This document shows positions 17,275 through 27,200 of a DNA stretch of 41,617 bases, piece after piece. A program made the translations under genes and the position numbers. Source of the DNA: Planctomycetota bacterium (GTDB taxonomy: Bacteria > Planctomycetota > Planctomycetia > Pirellulales > UBA1268); NCBI GenBank assembly GCA_029978905.1, contig JAPOIM010000041.1, positions 1 to 41,617 of the forward strand, written 5' to 3'. The notes under the pieces are model-generated. The model did not search any database, was not told the DNA's origin, and saw nothing but the letters and a program-made list of their open reading frames with translations. Positions within the stretch are counted from its first letter, which is position 1. Each line of letters opens with the position of its first letter.

Positions 17275-17983
17275 ATCTTCGAAAAAACAGGCTCTTGTGA
17301 CCACGGTCGCCACGCACCCTCAGGCCGCTCAGGCAGGCAGCCCCCTCGATGACCCGAAGGAGAGAATCCTTTCGGCGGCGGGCGAGGAGTTTGCGGAGCG
17401 GGGCTTCGAGGCGACCACGGTCCGCCACATCTGCCTTGCCGCAGGCGTGAACGTGGCGGCGGTCAACTACTACTTCGGCGACAAGCAGCGGCTCTACCAC
17501 GAGGCCGTCCGGCAGGCCCACCAACGCCTCGTCGCTCAGGTGCCGCTCGCGGTGTGGCCTGAAGGCACACCCGCTCGGGTCAAACTCCGCGACTTCGTCG
17601 GCAACGTGCTTGAGCGGATGCTTGGGTTCGAACGCCCGCGCTGGCAAACGCGGTTGATGCTCCGTGAGGTGCTGCAGCCCACCGAAGCGTGCCGCGACCT
17701 CGTGCAGGACTACATTGGCCCTCAGTTTCAGCTCTTGGTCTCGATCCTCGATCAGCTTTCCGACGGCCGCTTTGACGCGGCTCACCTTCGCAGGATCGCG
17801 ATGAGCATTGTCGGGCAGATGTTCATCTACCGAGCCGCAGGTGACGTGGTGGGCATGCTTGTGCCTGCGGAAGAACTGCAGGCTCTCCACGCCCCACAGC
17901 CGCTTGCCGATCACATCACTCATTACGCCTTGGCTGCCCTGGGCATCGCTTCTCCTCTGACGACTCCGGAGTCTCGTGCATGA
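17240..17983 (+). CDS. TetR family regulator, CecR-like
   Basis: A transcription repressor of the TetR family, probably sensing a compound exported by the pump encoded next. The DNA-binding helix-turn-helix is clear: KERILSAAGEEFAERGFEATTVRHICLAAGVNVAAVNYYFGDKQRLY. The NVAAVNYYFG wording and the C-terminal domain resemble the CecR (YbiH, DUF1956) subgroup, which controls efflux genes. Its last base pairs overlap the HlyD gene start as ATGA. The start is uncertain: TTG 17240 has GAGGT at 17225-17229, but palindromes cover 17227-17274 and the first ~38 residues look unconserved. GTG 17297 (228 residues) would leave the palindromes untranslated and may be the true start. Confidence 0.88.
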   Translation: MKRAFETVVSGKSSKKQALVTTVATHPQAAQAGSPLDDPKERILSAAGEEFAERGFEATTVRHICLAAGVNVAAVNYYFGDKQRLYHEAVRQAHQRLVAQVPLAVWPEGTPARVKLRDFVGNVLERMLGFERPRWQTRLMLREVLQPTEACRDLVQDYIGPQFQLLVSILDQLSDGRFDAAHLRRIAMSIVGQMFIYRAAGDVVGMLVPAEELQALHAPQPLADHITHYALAALGIASPLTTPESRA

Positions 17984-19413
17984 ACGTGGTTCGAAGCATC
18001 CTCGGCTGGATTGCACCATTCGCCATCCTGGCCGCTGCAGCTGCGGTGTTTTTTGTGATGGGCAGCCAGCCTCCTCCCACGCGGAGTGACGGCGACACCG
18101 AGGCAGCCCTGCCGGTGCGAACGGCGGTGGTCACGGAATCTGACGGCCAGATCGAACTCGACCTCGATGGCGTGGTGGTGCCGCTGAAGGAGGTCTCGCT
18201 CGCGGCGGAAGTGGGGGGCCGCGTGCGGCTCAAGACCGAGGCCTGCGAGGCTGGCATGTTCGTGACCGAGGGAACGCTCCTCTTGGAGATCGATCCTCGC
18301 GACTACGAACTCGAGGTGGAGCGGTTGCTGCGTGAGGTGGCCCAGGCAGGAATCTACATCGAAGAAGTTGAAGAAGAACTCGCGCAAAACGAGGAGTCGA
18401 TTGGCCTCGCACAGCGACAGGTTGAGTTGTCACAGCGGGAAGTCGCTCGCCTTGAGCAACTCAAGGCCAACCGCGTGGTCACGGAGTCGGAGCATGACCG
18501 TGCCCTCCGCGACGAGCTGACAGCGATCAACACGCTGACGCAGATGAAGGGGCAGCAGCGGGTGCTCGAGAAGCGGAAGAATCGGCTCGCTGAAGGGCGT
18601 CTGCTGGCGGAGACACAGTTGGAAAAAGTGCGGCTGGACCTTGCCCGCACTCAAATCACCGCTCCGTTCGACGGCATCATTGTGAACGATCCCGTTGAGC
18701 AAGATTCATACGTCAGCAAGGGAACGCCGCTGGTCACCCTGGAAGACACAAGTGCTGCGGAAGTGAAAACCAGCCTGCGGATGGACGAAGTGGCTCGGGT
18801 CTGGGGTTCGGTTGCCTCGCCGCCAGAAGGCCAGCCGCAGCCGTCCCGGAGTGGAGGTGCCTACGACCTTCCCGAAGTGCCGGCAAAGGTGGTCTTCCAG
18901 ATCGACGATCGTCGCTTCCAGTGGGAAGGGACCCTCTCTCGGCAAGAGGGAGGCGGGCTCGACGCTCGCACCCGCACCTTGCCTTGTCGTGTTCTCGTTT
19001 CTAACCCGAGCGACGTGACTGCCCTGGATCGCTACGGTCAGGCCCTCGCACAGCTCCCTCCTGGTTCACCGAGGTCGCTGCTTCGCGGCATGTTTGTGCA
19101 GGTGGAGGTGCTGGTGGAGGCCGCTCGAAAACTCGTCGCCGTGCCGGTCGACGCGGTGCGTCCTTCGGGGGATATCTGGCTCGTGCGAAACAAAGAGTTG
19201 GTGATCATCCGCCCCACACGCGTGCACGCCACCGACGATTCGGTGCTCTACGCGGCAGACGATTCGGGCATTCTGCCAGGCGATCGCGTGATTGTAAGCC
19301 AGTTGGCCAACCCCTACGACGGCATGGCGGTGGAGGAGGCTCCGCTTCCTGGAGCGTCGTTGTCGCAGCCCAGCCCGTCCGACTCGCCCCGCCTTGCTCG
19401 AGAGGAGAACTGA
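17980..19413 (+). CDS. RND efflux periplasmic adaptor (HlyD/MFP family)
   Basis: The membrane fusion protein that links the inner-membrane RND pump to an outer-membrane channel. The 477-residue protein has an N-terminal membrane anchor (about residues 7-28), then a beta/lipoyl half (VSLAAEVGGRVRLKTEACEAGMFVTEG...LLLEIDPRDYE). A long coiled-coil hairpin rich in E, Q, L and R follows (about 105-205), then the second lipoyl half (RTQITAPFDGIIVNDPVEQDSYVSKGTPLVTLED) and beta-barrel/proximal domains ending near residue 450. No lipobox is seen. It is translationally coupled to the TetR gene upstream (ATGA) and separated by three bases from the pump gene. No outer-membrane channel gene is present nearby. 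Confidence 0.93.
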   Translation: MNVVRSILGWIAPFAILAAAAAVFFVMGSQPPPTRSDGDTEAALPVRTAVVTESDGQIELDLDGVVVPLKEVSLAAEVGGRVRLKTEACEAGMFVTEGTLLLEIDPRDYELEVERLLREVAQAGIYIEEVEEELAQNEESIGLAQRQVELSQREVARLEQLKANRVVTESEHDRALRDELTAINTLTQMKGQQRVLEKRKNRLAEGRLLAETQLEKVRLDLARTQITAPFDGIIVNDPVEQDSYVSKGTPLVTLEDTSAAEVKTSLRMDEVARVWGSVASPPEGQPQPSRSGGAYDLPEVPAKVVFQIDDRRFQWEGTLSRQEGGGLDARTRTLPCRVLVSNPSDVTALDRYGQALAQLPPGSPRSLLRGMFVQVEVLVEAARKLVAVPVDAVRPSGDIWLVRNKELVIIRPTRVHATDDSVLYAADDSGILPGDRVIVSQLANPYDGMAVEEAPLPGASLSQPSPSDSPRLAREEN

Positions 19414-19416
19414 GCG

Positions 19417-22400
19417 ATGCGCAGCGTCATCCGCTGGACCGTCCAGAACATGCCCGCGATGAACACCCTGGTGGCGGCTGTGCTGCTGCTGGGGGCGTTT
19501 TGCTTCTACGCGATGCGGCGAGAGGTGTTTCCCGAGTTTGAACTGGAGATCGTGCTCGTCACGGTGCCTTACCCGGGAGCCACGCCCGAGGAAGTTGAAG
19601 AGGGCATCTGCCAAAAGGTCGAGGAGGCCTGCCGCAGCGTGGCGGGGATCAAGAAGCTCACGAGTGTGGCCCAAGAGAGTTCGGGCTTCTGCGTGTTTGA
19701 GCTTGAGCCGACCGTGGATGACGTGCAGAAAATCGTCGCCGAGATCCGCTCGGCGGTCGACCGCATCCCCAGTTTTCCAGAGTTGATTGAAGACCCCAAG
19801 GTGGAGCAGATCACGCTCCGGCAGCCAGCGATTCGCGTGGGGGTGATCGATACCTCGGGCAAGCCGGTCACGATTGAGTCAGAGACCGCCCTGCGGCTGA
19901 TGGCAGAGAAGGTGCGAGATGACCTGCTTGGGCTCTCAAGCGTGTCGTCGGCCAACCTCGTGGGCGCGAAGGACTACCAGATTGATATAGAGATGTCGGA
20001 AGACACGCTACGGAAGTACGGACTTTCGTTGCGGAAGGTGGCCGACATCGTCCGGCGTGAAAACCTCGAACTCCCCGGTGGCACGATTCGCAGCGACTCC
20101 GGCGAGATTCTGCTGCGGGGCAAAAACAAGAAGTACGTCGGTGAAGAGATCGCCGAGCTGCCCGTGGTCACCCTGCCCGATGGCGTGGTGGTCACGGTCG
20201 GGGATCTCGGCGTGGTACGGGATGAGTTTGCCGATGTGGCGAGCATCAACCGCATCAATGGCTATGACGGCATGGTCGTGGCGATCGATCGCACTTCCAG
20301 TGAAGACTTGCTGGCGATGGTGGCTGACGTCACGCGGTACGTCGACGAGACGAAACTCCCCGATGGCTACGCGATGACCACCTGGGCAGATCAGTCGGTT
20401 GACGTTCGCGACCGTCTTGAGTTGCTGATGAAGAGCGGAGCGCAGGGGCTGGCGATCGTGTTTGTGATCCTTGCCCTGTTCTTCGACATCAGGCTGGCCT
20501 TCTGGGTGGCGCTGGGCATCCCGATTTCGATTCTCGCCACTGGGGCCTTGATGTTCATCACCGATCAAACGCTGAACATGCTTTCGATGTTTGCGTTTTT
20601 GATGGCACTTGGCATCGTGGTCGACGACGCGATCGTGGTGAGTGAAAACATCGAGCGCCACCGGCGGATGGGGAAGAGCCTTGAGCAGGCCTCGATCGAC
20701 GGCACCGCGGAAGTGGTGCCGAGCGTGTCAGCAAGCGTGGCGACCACAATCATCACCTTCATGCCGCTCTTGTTTGTGTCGGGAGTGATGGGGAAGTTCA
20801 TCGAGGTGATGCCCTTTGCGGTGATCTGCACGCTGGCGGTGTCGCTGGTCGAGAGCTGTCTCGTGCTGCCTGGCCATCTTGCCCACGAAAAAAGCGCAGT
20901 GCTGTCGCTACTCGGTGCGATCCTCTGGCCGTTGAAGCCCGTGCTCTGGTTGCTCAACCGTCTGCGGTTTGCCTGCGACGCGGGCATGGCGTGGTTCATC
21001 GAGCATGTCTACGCCCGCGTGCTCAACGTGGCCCTTGCGCACCGTCTGGCCACGCTGTCGCTCGGCGTGGCTGCCCTCGTGGTGGCGGTTGCCATCGTGC
21101 GGAGCGGCATTACCCCGTTCTCGCTCTTCCCGAAACTCGACGCCAATCGGCTCCAGGCAAAGGTGGTGTTTCCCGACGGCACGCCTGCCGCGATCACCGA
21201 GGAAGCGGTAGGCCGGATTGAGCGGGCGGCGTTTGACGTATCCAAGAACGTTTCGAGGCCGGAAGGGCCTTCCATCGTGCGGCTGGTGCACCTCGCCGTG
21301 GGGCAAATCACAAGCCCCGGCGCCCTGGGCAACGACTCCCGCACGACCGGCAGCCACGTGGGGGCGGTGACCGTGGAGCTCGTCGATGCGGCCGACCGCG
21401 ATGTGACCAGTGAGCAGTTCATCAGCCAGTGGCGTGAACTGGCGGGCACGTTTACGGGGAGCGAGAGCCTGGTGTTTGGCACCGAAAACATTGGTCCGGC
21501 GGGGAAGTCGATCGAGTTCAAGCTGCTCGCCCCGGCAGATCCTGACGGAGCAAGGCAACTCGATGCGGCGGTCGAACGCTGCAAGGATTTTCTCCGTGAA
21601 TACAACGGCGTGATCGACGTCGACGACGACTCTCGGCCGGGCAAGTGGGAGTATCAGGTGAAGGTCAAGCCCGACGCGGAGGCGATGGGCGTGTCGCTGG
21701 CTGATCTGGCGGCCACGATCCGAGCGAGTTTCTATGGCGAAGAGGTGATGCGGCTGCAGCGAGGGCGGCATGAGGTGAAGCTCATGGTCCGCTATCCACG
21801 CGATGAGCGGCGGGACTTTACCGCCCTCGACGACATACAGGTCGACGGACCGGATGGGCTCGTGCGGCCCGTGAAAGAACTGGCCGATATCTCGATCGTC
21901 CGCGGCTACTCGGAGATCAATCGCATCAACCAGAAGCGGTCCGTGACGGTCTCCGCAGACATTGATCAGACCGCCACGAGCCTCACAAGCTCGCAGGTGG
22001 TTGGTGATCTGCAGGAGCGTGTGATGCCGGGGTTGCTCAAAGAGTTCCCACTGCTGCGGGTGCGATGGGAGGGGGAGCAGGAGCAAACACAGGAGTCGCT
22101 CGGCAGCCTGGGCGTGGGCTTTGTGGTGGCGATTTTTGCCATGTTTGTGTTGCTGACGGTTGAGTTTAAGAGCTACTTCCAGCCGTTCTTGATCATCGGC
22201 ATCATCCCGTTTGGCTGTGCGGGGGCGGTCTTTGGCCACGCCCTGCTGGGGATGCCGCTGACGATCTTCAGCATGTTTGGCCTGGTGGCGCTTGCAGGCG
22301 TGGTGGTCAACGACTCGATCGTGCTGGTCGACTTCATCAACATGCGGATCCGCGAAGGGCAGCCTGTGGACGTGGCCATTCGCGAGGCGGGATGCTTGCG

Positions 22401-22692
22401 GTTCCGTCCGGTGTTCCTCACGAGCGTGACCACGATCGGCGGTCTGATGCCGTTGCTGCTCGAGCAGAGCTTTCAGGCGCAGCTGCTGATTCCGATGGTC
22501 GCGTCGATCGTGTTTGGCCTTGCCGCCACCACGCTGATCGTGCTGATTCTCGTGCCGGTGGCCTACTCGCTGTTTGGCCTCGCGGCCGAGCAGGAGCGGG
22601 CGCTGGCCACCGCCGAGGAACTCGCGAGGGTACCGGCTGCTGCGGGCCACGATCCCTTCCTGCCGTCCTTGGCAGGTGCGGAGCATGGGTAG
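19417..22692 (+). CDS. RND family efflux transporter, inner-membrane permease
   Basis: A proton-driven pump of the AcrB/MMPL superfamily with 1091 residues, slightly longer than the usual ~1030. It has the N-terminal transmembrane helix (about residues 9-28), a large periplasmic part, then helices including FFDIRLAFWVALGIPISILATG and the relay segment GIVVDDAIVVSENIERH with D403 and D404. The second half repeats the plan, with GVVVNDSIVLVDFINMRIREGQP in a late helix and TSVTTIGGLMPLLLEQS near the end. Residues CQKVEEACRSVAGIKKLTS match the pore-domain region of HAE/AcrB-like pumps. The stop overlaps the glycosylase start by eight bases. A drug, dye or metabolite exporter is likely; the substrate is unknown. 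Confidence 0.95.
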   Translation: MRSVIRWTVQNMPAMNTLVAAVLLLGAFCFYAMRREVFPEFELEIVLVTVPYPGATPEEVEEGICQKVEEACRSVAGIKKLTSVAQESSGFCVFELEPTVDDVQKIVAEIRSAVDRIPSFPELIEDPKVEQITLRQPAIRVGVIDTSGKPVTIESETALRLMAEKVRDDLLGLSSVSSANLVGAKDYQIDIEMSEDTLRKYGLSLRKVADIVRRENLELPGGTIRSDSGEILLRGKNKKYVGEEIAELPVVTLPDGVVVTVGDLGVVRDEFADVASINRINGYDGMVVAIDRTSSEDLLAMVADVTRYVDETKLPDGYAMTTWADQSVDVRDRLELLMKSGAQGLAIVFVILALFFDIRLAFWVALGIPISILATGALMFITDQTLNMLSMFAFLMALGIVVDDAIVVSENIERHRRMGKSLEQASIDGTAEVVPSVSASVATTIITFMPLLFVSGVMGKFIEVMPFAVICTLAVSLVESCLVLPGHLAHEKSAVLSLLGAILWPLKPVLWLLNRLRFACDAGMAWFIEHVYARVLNVALAHRLATLSLGVAALVVAVAIVRSGITPFSLFPKLDANRLQAKVVFPDGTPAAITEEAVGRIERAAFDVSKNVSRPEGPSIVRLVHLAVGQITSPGALGNDSRTTGSHVGAVTVELVDAADRDVTSEQFISQWRELAGTFTGSESLVFGTENIGPAGKSIEFKLLAPADPDGARQLDAAVERCKDFLREYNGVIDVDDDSRPGKWEYQVKVKPDAEAMGVSLADLAATIRASFYGEEVMRLQRGRHEVKLMVRYPRDERRDFTALDDIQVDGPDGLVRPVKELADISIVRGYSEINRINQKRSVTVSADIDQTATSLTSSQVVGDLQERVMPGLLKEFPLLRVRWEGEQEQTQESLGSLGVGFVVAIFAMFVLLTVEFKSYFQPFLIIGIIPFGCAGAVFGHALLGMPLTIFSMFGLVALAGVVVNDSIVLVDFINMRIREGQPVDVAIREAGCLRFRPVFLTSVTTIGGLMPLLLEQSFQAQLLIPMVASIVFGLAATTLIVLILVPVAYSLFGLAAEQERALATAEELARVPAAAGHDPFLPSLAGAEHG

Positions 22693-23221
22693 CGAAGGGG
22701 TGGTGCTGCCAGCGGCGTTTTTTGACCGACCCGCCGACCGGGTGGCGCGGCACCTGCTTGGCAAGCAGCTGGTGGCCCGCACGGCCTCGGGCGTGGTGCG
22801 GTTGCCGGTGACGGAAGTTGAGGCGTATCTGGGCAGCCACGACCTCGCCTGCCACGGCAGTCGCGGAATGACCAAACGCAACGCCACGATGTTTGGTCCT
22901 GCAGGCTCTTGGTATGTCTATCTCTGTTACGGCATGCACTGGATGCTCAACATCGTCACGGGCAAGCCGGGCGTGCCGGCGGCGGTGCTGCTGCGAGGGG
23001 CCGGGCACCTCACGGGGCCAGGGCGGCTGACCAAAGGTCTCGGGATCGACCGCACGCTTGATGGTGCTGAGGCCGTGCCGGCATCAGGGGTGTGGTTTGA
23101 GGATGCTGGGGTCCGGGTGCCTCCCCGACAGATCGCCCGCACGCCACGGATCGGGATTGGCTACGCAGGGGAGTGGGTGGAGAAGCCGCTGCGGTTTGTG
23201 CGTGAGTCGGCATCGCCATGA
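22685..23221 (+). CDS. DNA-3-methyladenine glycosylase (AAG/MPG family)
   Basis: This enzyme excises alkylated purines such as 3-methyladenine and hypoxanthine from DNA, starting base excision repair. The 178-residue protein matches the mammalian AAG (MPG) type: LARHLLGK-like N terminus, VTEVEAYLGSHDLACHGSRGMTKRNATMFGPAGSWYVYLCYGMHWMLNIVTG (with the catalytic Glu and the Tyr/His pocket residues), AVLLRGAGHL, and GPGRLTKGLGID. ATG 22685 overlaps the pump stop by eight bases, and the gene ends overlapping the methyltransferase by four, so translation is probably coupled. Being in a TetR-pump operon suggests possible co-induction with export of a DNA-damaging compound, which is an inference. It is a little shorter than typical (~190-200). 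Confidence 0.94.
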   Translation: MGSEGVVLPAAFFDRPADRVARHLLGKQLVARTASGVVRLPVTEVEAYLGSHDLACHGSRGMTKRNATMFGPAGSWYVYLCYGMHWMLNIVTGKPGVPAAVLLRGAGHLTGPGRLTKGLGIDRTLDGAEAVPASGVWFEDAGVRVPPRQIARTPRIGIGYAGEWVEKPLRFVRESASP

Positions 23222-24264
23222 TTAAGTACCTCGGGTCGAAGCGGACGCTCGTGCCGGTGATTGTGAAGGCGATCGAGGATGCGGTCGGCGGACAGGGCCA
23301 GCCGTGCACCGTCGCCGATCTGTTTTCGGGCACCTCGCGGGTGGGCCATGCCCTCAAGGCTGCCGGCCATCGTGTGCGTGCCAACGATCACAACGCCTAT
23401 GCGGTCACACTCGCTCGCTGCTACGTCGAGGCGGATGCCGAGGAGGTGGGCCGGGAGGCGGAGCAGTTGGTTCGCGAGTTCAACGCGCTGCCAGGATCCG
23501 CGGGCTACATGACCGACACCTTCTGCGTGCGGTCCCGGTTTTTTCAGCCCAAAAATGGCGAGCGGATCGACGCGATTCGTGAGGCGATCGCGGCCAAGGG
23601 CCTGCGGCCGGAGCTCGAAGCGGTGATGCTCGTGTCGTTGATGGAGGCGGCCGATCGGGTCGACTCCACGACGGGGCTGCAGATGGCCTATCTCAAGAAT
23701 TGGGCACCGAGGGCGCACAATGACCTCGAGCTACGGGTGCCGAACGTGTTGCCACGAGCGGCGGCAGGCAAGGGGCAGGCCCACTGTGCCGACGCGATCG
23801 CCGCGGCGGGGACGCTCACCGCCGACGTGACCTACCTCGATCCGCCCTACAACCAGCATTCCTACCTCGGCAACTACCACGTGTGGGAATCGCTTGTGCG
23901 GTGGGACAAGCCCGAGGTGTACGGGGTGGCCTGCAAGCGGATGGATGTGCGCGACCGCCGCAGCCTGTTTAACTCGCGGCCACGCTTTGCGAACACGATG
24001 CGCACGCTGCTCCGGGCCATCACGAGCCCCGTGATCGTGGTGTCGTTTAGCAATGAGGGCTATCTCTCCCGCGACGAGATGGAAGGAATGCTCGCGGAGT
24101 TGTGGGATGGCTGTGGTGAGGTGACGACCCTTGAGAACGACTTCAAGCGGTATGTGGGCGCGCAGATCGGGATCCACAATCCCGCGGGCCGCAAGGTTGG
24201 CAGTGTGAGCCACCTGCGGAACAAAGAGTTTGTGTATGTCGCCACACGCGTTGGGAAGCGCTAG
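23218..24264 (+). CDS. D12-class N6-adenine DNA methyltransferase, orphan
   Basis: A SAM-dependent methyltransferase of the Dam (D12) class that would methylate N6 of adenine in a specific DNA site. The 348-residue protein starts MIKYLGSKRTLVPVI, the usual D12 opening. It has the SAM motif ADLFSGTSRVGHALKAAGHRV (about residues 35-60) and the catalytic DPPYNQHSYLGNYHVWESL (about 205-225), followed by a C-terminal part with IVVSFSNEGYLSR. No restriction enzyme gene is near, so it is an orphan methyltransferase, or it may act in repair with the glycosylase it overlaps (ATGA at 23218). Its recognition site cannot be read from the sequence. The stop codon shares bases with the convergent gene's stop. 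Confidence 0.9.
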   Translation: MIKYLGSKRTLVPVIVKAIEDAVGGQGQPCTVADLFSGTSRVGHALKAAGHRVRANDHNAYAVTLARCYVEADAEEVGREAEQLVREFNALPGSAGYMTDTFCVRSRFFQPKNGERIDAIREAIAAKGLRPELEAVMLVSLMEAADRVDSTTGLQMAYLKNWAPRAHNDLELRVPNVLPRAAAGKGQAHCADAIAAAGTLTADVTYLDPPYNQHSYLGNYHVWESLVRWDKPEVYGVACKRMDVRDRRSLFNSRPRFANTMRTLLRAITSPVIVVSFSNEGYLSRDEMEGMLAELWDGCGEVTTLENDFKRYVGAQIGIHNPAGRKVGSVSHLRNKEFVYVATRVGKR

Positions 24265-27200
24265 CGTCGCTGCGCGTCGACGCGGATGCTGCCGCCGATT
24301 GGCAGTTCACGCCCTTCGGCGGCGAGGGTGGCGGTGAGTTCGAGCGGCAGCGACGCCCCGACGGCCGGCGCGGTGCCGTCAGCGAGGAGAGCATCGAGAT
24401 AGGGCTTGATCGCGCCACGCAGGGTTTTGTCGGTGGCGGGGCGGGAGGTGTCGCCCACGAAGTTCCGCAAGTCCGCTCCCGCGAGCACATACGCCTGCCG
24501 CACGGTGTCGAACGGCGGGAGTGAGACCGCAAACACCGCCACAGGCTGGCTGCCTACCGGGTTGGTCAGTGTGAAGTTGAGGGTGCCGGTTTTTGGTGGG
24601 AGGAAGGCGTGCGGCACGCCGATCGCCAGCGTGTCGAAGGCTGCTCCGTAGAACTCATCCACGCGGGCTACTTCGGCGTTGGCGGTGGTGCTCTTGCCGG
24701 TGGTGTAGGCAAGGTCGATCTCGTAGGGCCTGGCAAAGGCGAGCCGGCTCGCTCCGGGAAGACGGCGGGCCACCGGGATGAGCATGTGGGAGGTCACGCC
24801 GTAGGGCGTGGCGAGGTGGAGGTCGACAACTTCACCGCGGTTGCAGCTGGCCAGCGGGTCAGGGCACCGGACTGTGATCGACGACGTTGCCGAGGCCTGG
24901 TCGGGCGCTGGCAGCTCTTCGACCGCGCGTGGCGAGCGGGGAGCGAGCGTCGGCTGTGGGGGCTCGTAGGGGATCGCCGGGAGCGTGGCCACACCCGAAG
25001 GAATGTCGGCCCGGAGCACATCGCGGCTGATGAGCGTGATGGGCACGGGGCGTCCGCCGGCGATCAGGCTGGTGTCGTGCACACTGAAGCCACGGCCGAT
25101 CAGGAACAGGCTCGTGGTGCCATCGGGATCGATCCCTGGAGCTCCGTACCAGCCGAGGAGTTCTGGAGCGAGGGCGGTGGTGCCGGCGGAAAAGAGTTCA
25201 AAGCCTCCGGCAGTGTTTTCATACGGCAGCTGCGACGAGAGCGTTTGCAGCGGAAGTTCGCGGTCGAGCTGCTCCACACGCCGCAGCAGTGGCCGCACGG
25301 CGGTGGTGGGCAGATTGCAGCCAAGCGGAACACCGCCGGCGGTCGAGGTGCGAAGGGTGGCGATCATTTGGGAGCACGCCACCGCCTCTTCCAGCGAAGG
25401 CTCGGTGCACCGCGGATGGGCGAGCGAAAACCAGTTGGTGCGGACATCGAAGTTCACAGCCGGCACGAACGACGGCATGACCAAGATTGCGGTGCACTCG
25501 CGGATGCCCGGTTCGAGTTGTCGGGTGCCGAGGTCCGCATCGGCCGAGGGGCCACAGAGGGTTTCGGTGAAGGTGGCAAACGCACCACGGGTGGGAGGAG
25601 ACTGCACCCGTGGATAGAAACGCCAGCCGAAGGTGTCGCTCCCATGCGAGAAGCCCACCGCGGTGCGGTTGAGGGCGAGGGTCGCCATGTCGGTTTCCAG
25701 GCGACGCGTGAAGCGGGCCAGAGCCGCGGCCGACATCCGCCCGCTGGCAAAGGCCATCGCCATGGCAATTTGCGTTTCGCGGCGACGTGCGTAGGAGTCT
25801 TCGATGTTTTGCTCCTGCACGACGGGATCGAGCGCAAACACGTGCAAGGGCCAGCGAGCCTGCACGTAGTGATTGAAGGCCATCCGCGCCTGCGGCGAAG
25901 GAAACGGGCCGAAGAAGGGGCCGGCTTCCGCTGGGAGGCTGGTCCCGCAGTCGGTGCGCTGCATATCGTCGGCAAGTTGGGCGTCGAGCAGGGCCGACTC
26001 CACAACGATGCCCCAGGCGAGCACGGCGGTGGTGGTGAGCGGTTCGGGCTGGTCCAGCATTGCAAAGAAGCGATCGCGGAACTGCTCGATCTCCGCGGCA
26101 CGTCGCATGCGGATCAGCGACGCGAGATTCCAACTGGGGAGCTCGGGCCAGACGTCGGCGAGCTCGGCTTGCGAAAGCAGGTCGTAAGCCGCCTGAAGTT
26201 CCTCATCGAGGAAACTTCGGACATCGCCGTAGTCGATGCAGGGGCGGCTTGTGGGGAGTCCGGCAAGGGCGGCGTGGGTGTCGCGGATCAAGACGGCAAT
26301 CTGCTCGACGCCTGAGGCGTCAACGAGCTGCGTGAAGGGGATCGGCATGCGGCTGCGGCGGGTTTTCGCTGCCGGCACGGGAGCGGGAGAGGCGGCGGGC
26401 AGCCGCTCGGCGAGGGCGGTGATGGCAAACGAGCGTCGTTCGTCGTGGCCTGGCAGGAGGCTGGTCGAGTCGCGCTCGGCCAGGTCGCGAGCCCACTGCA
26501 CACACGAGGGATCGTTGACGCACCAGGTGAGGGCGGGGGCGATCAGGTCAACCAGGTCGTTGATCACCAGCGAACGAAAGGTTCGCGGGAGCAGGTCTTG
26601 GTCGAGCACAGGCTCCGCGATGAGCGTGGCCTCGGCACCATGTCCGCGGCGAGTGCGACCGCCAGGCAGGATCGAAACCGGGAGTCGCACGAGCACCATC
26701 GCATAGCCCGGGGCGTCGGCGATGTCGTCTCCCTCGTTGATCCGGCGGAGTTCGTGAAGATGGTTGAGGTAGCGGGAGAGCTGATCGAGATGGAGCGTGG
26801 GCTCGAGCGAAATCGGCCCATTGTCAAACTGAAAACCAGCGGGGTTCTCGGGGAAGGCGAACGGCTGCGTGCGTCCGATGATGGCGGTGTCGGGGCGGCC
26901 AATGTTCTCGTTGCCGGTGGGGAGCATGCCCTCGATCTGATTGATCACGCTGGCGGAGCCGCCGGCGGAGGGGAGCGGGACGTCCTCCGGGCCACGCCGC
27001 CGTCCGGTGGCTGCTTCAAGGGCGAGGGCCATGCCGAGATAGGACTGATCGCTGCGGCGGAGCGCGGCGTTGCTGCGAAAGGCGAACTGATCGAGCTGGG
27101 CCCGCAGGTGCTCCTCGTATTCGTGACGATGCCGCATCAGCCGGCTTTGGCCCCACACATCGGGGTGCTTCACCACGATGGAGCCGTAGGTGTCGAGGTG

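Noticed and set aside
20908-22887. Minus-strand open frame of 659 codons across the RND pump gene
   Set aside because: It mirrors the pump coding sequence, is rich in His and Arg and has no family motif; it is the complement of a well-supported gene.
24609-26315. Long plus-strand open frame (568 codons) opposite the 1051-residue secreted protein
   Set aside because: It is antisense to a gene with signal peptide and a good ribosome binding site; its composition is Gly/Arg-rich without domain motifs, as expected for a shadow frame in GC-rich DNA.
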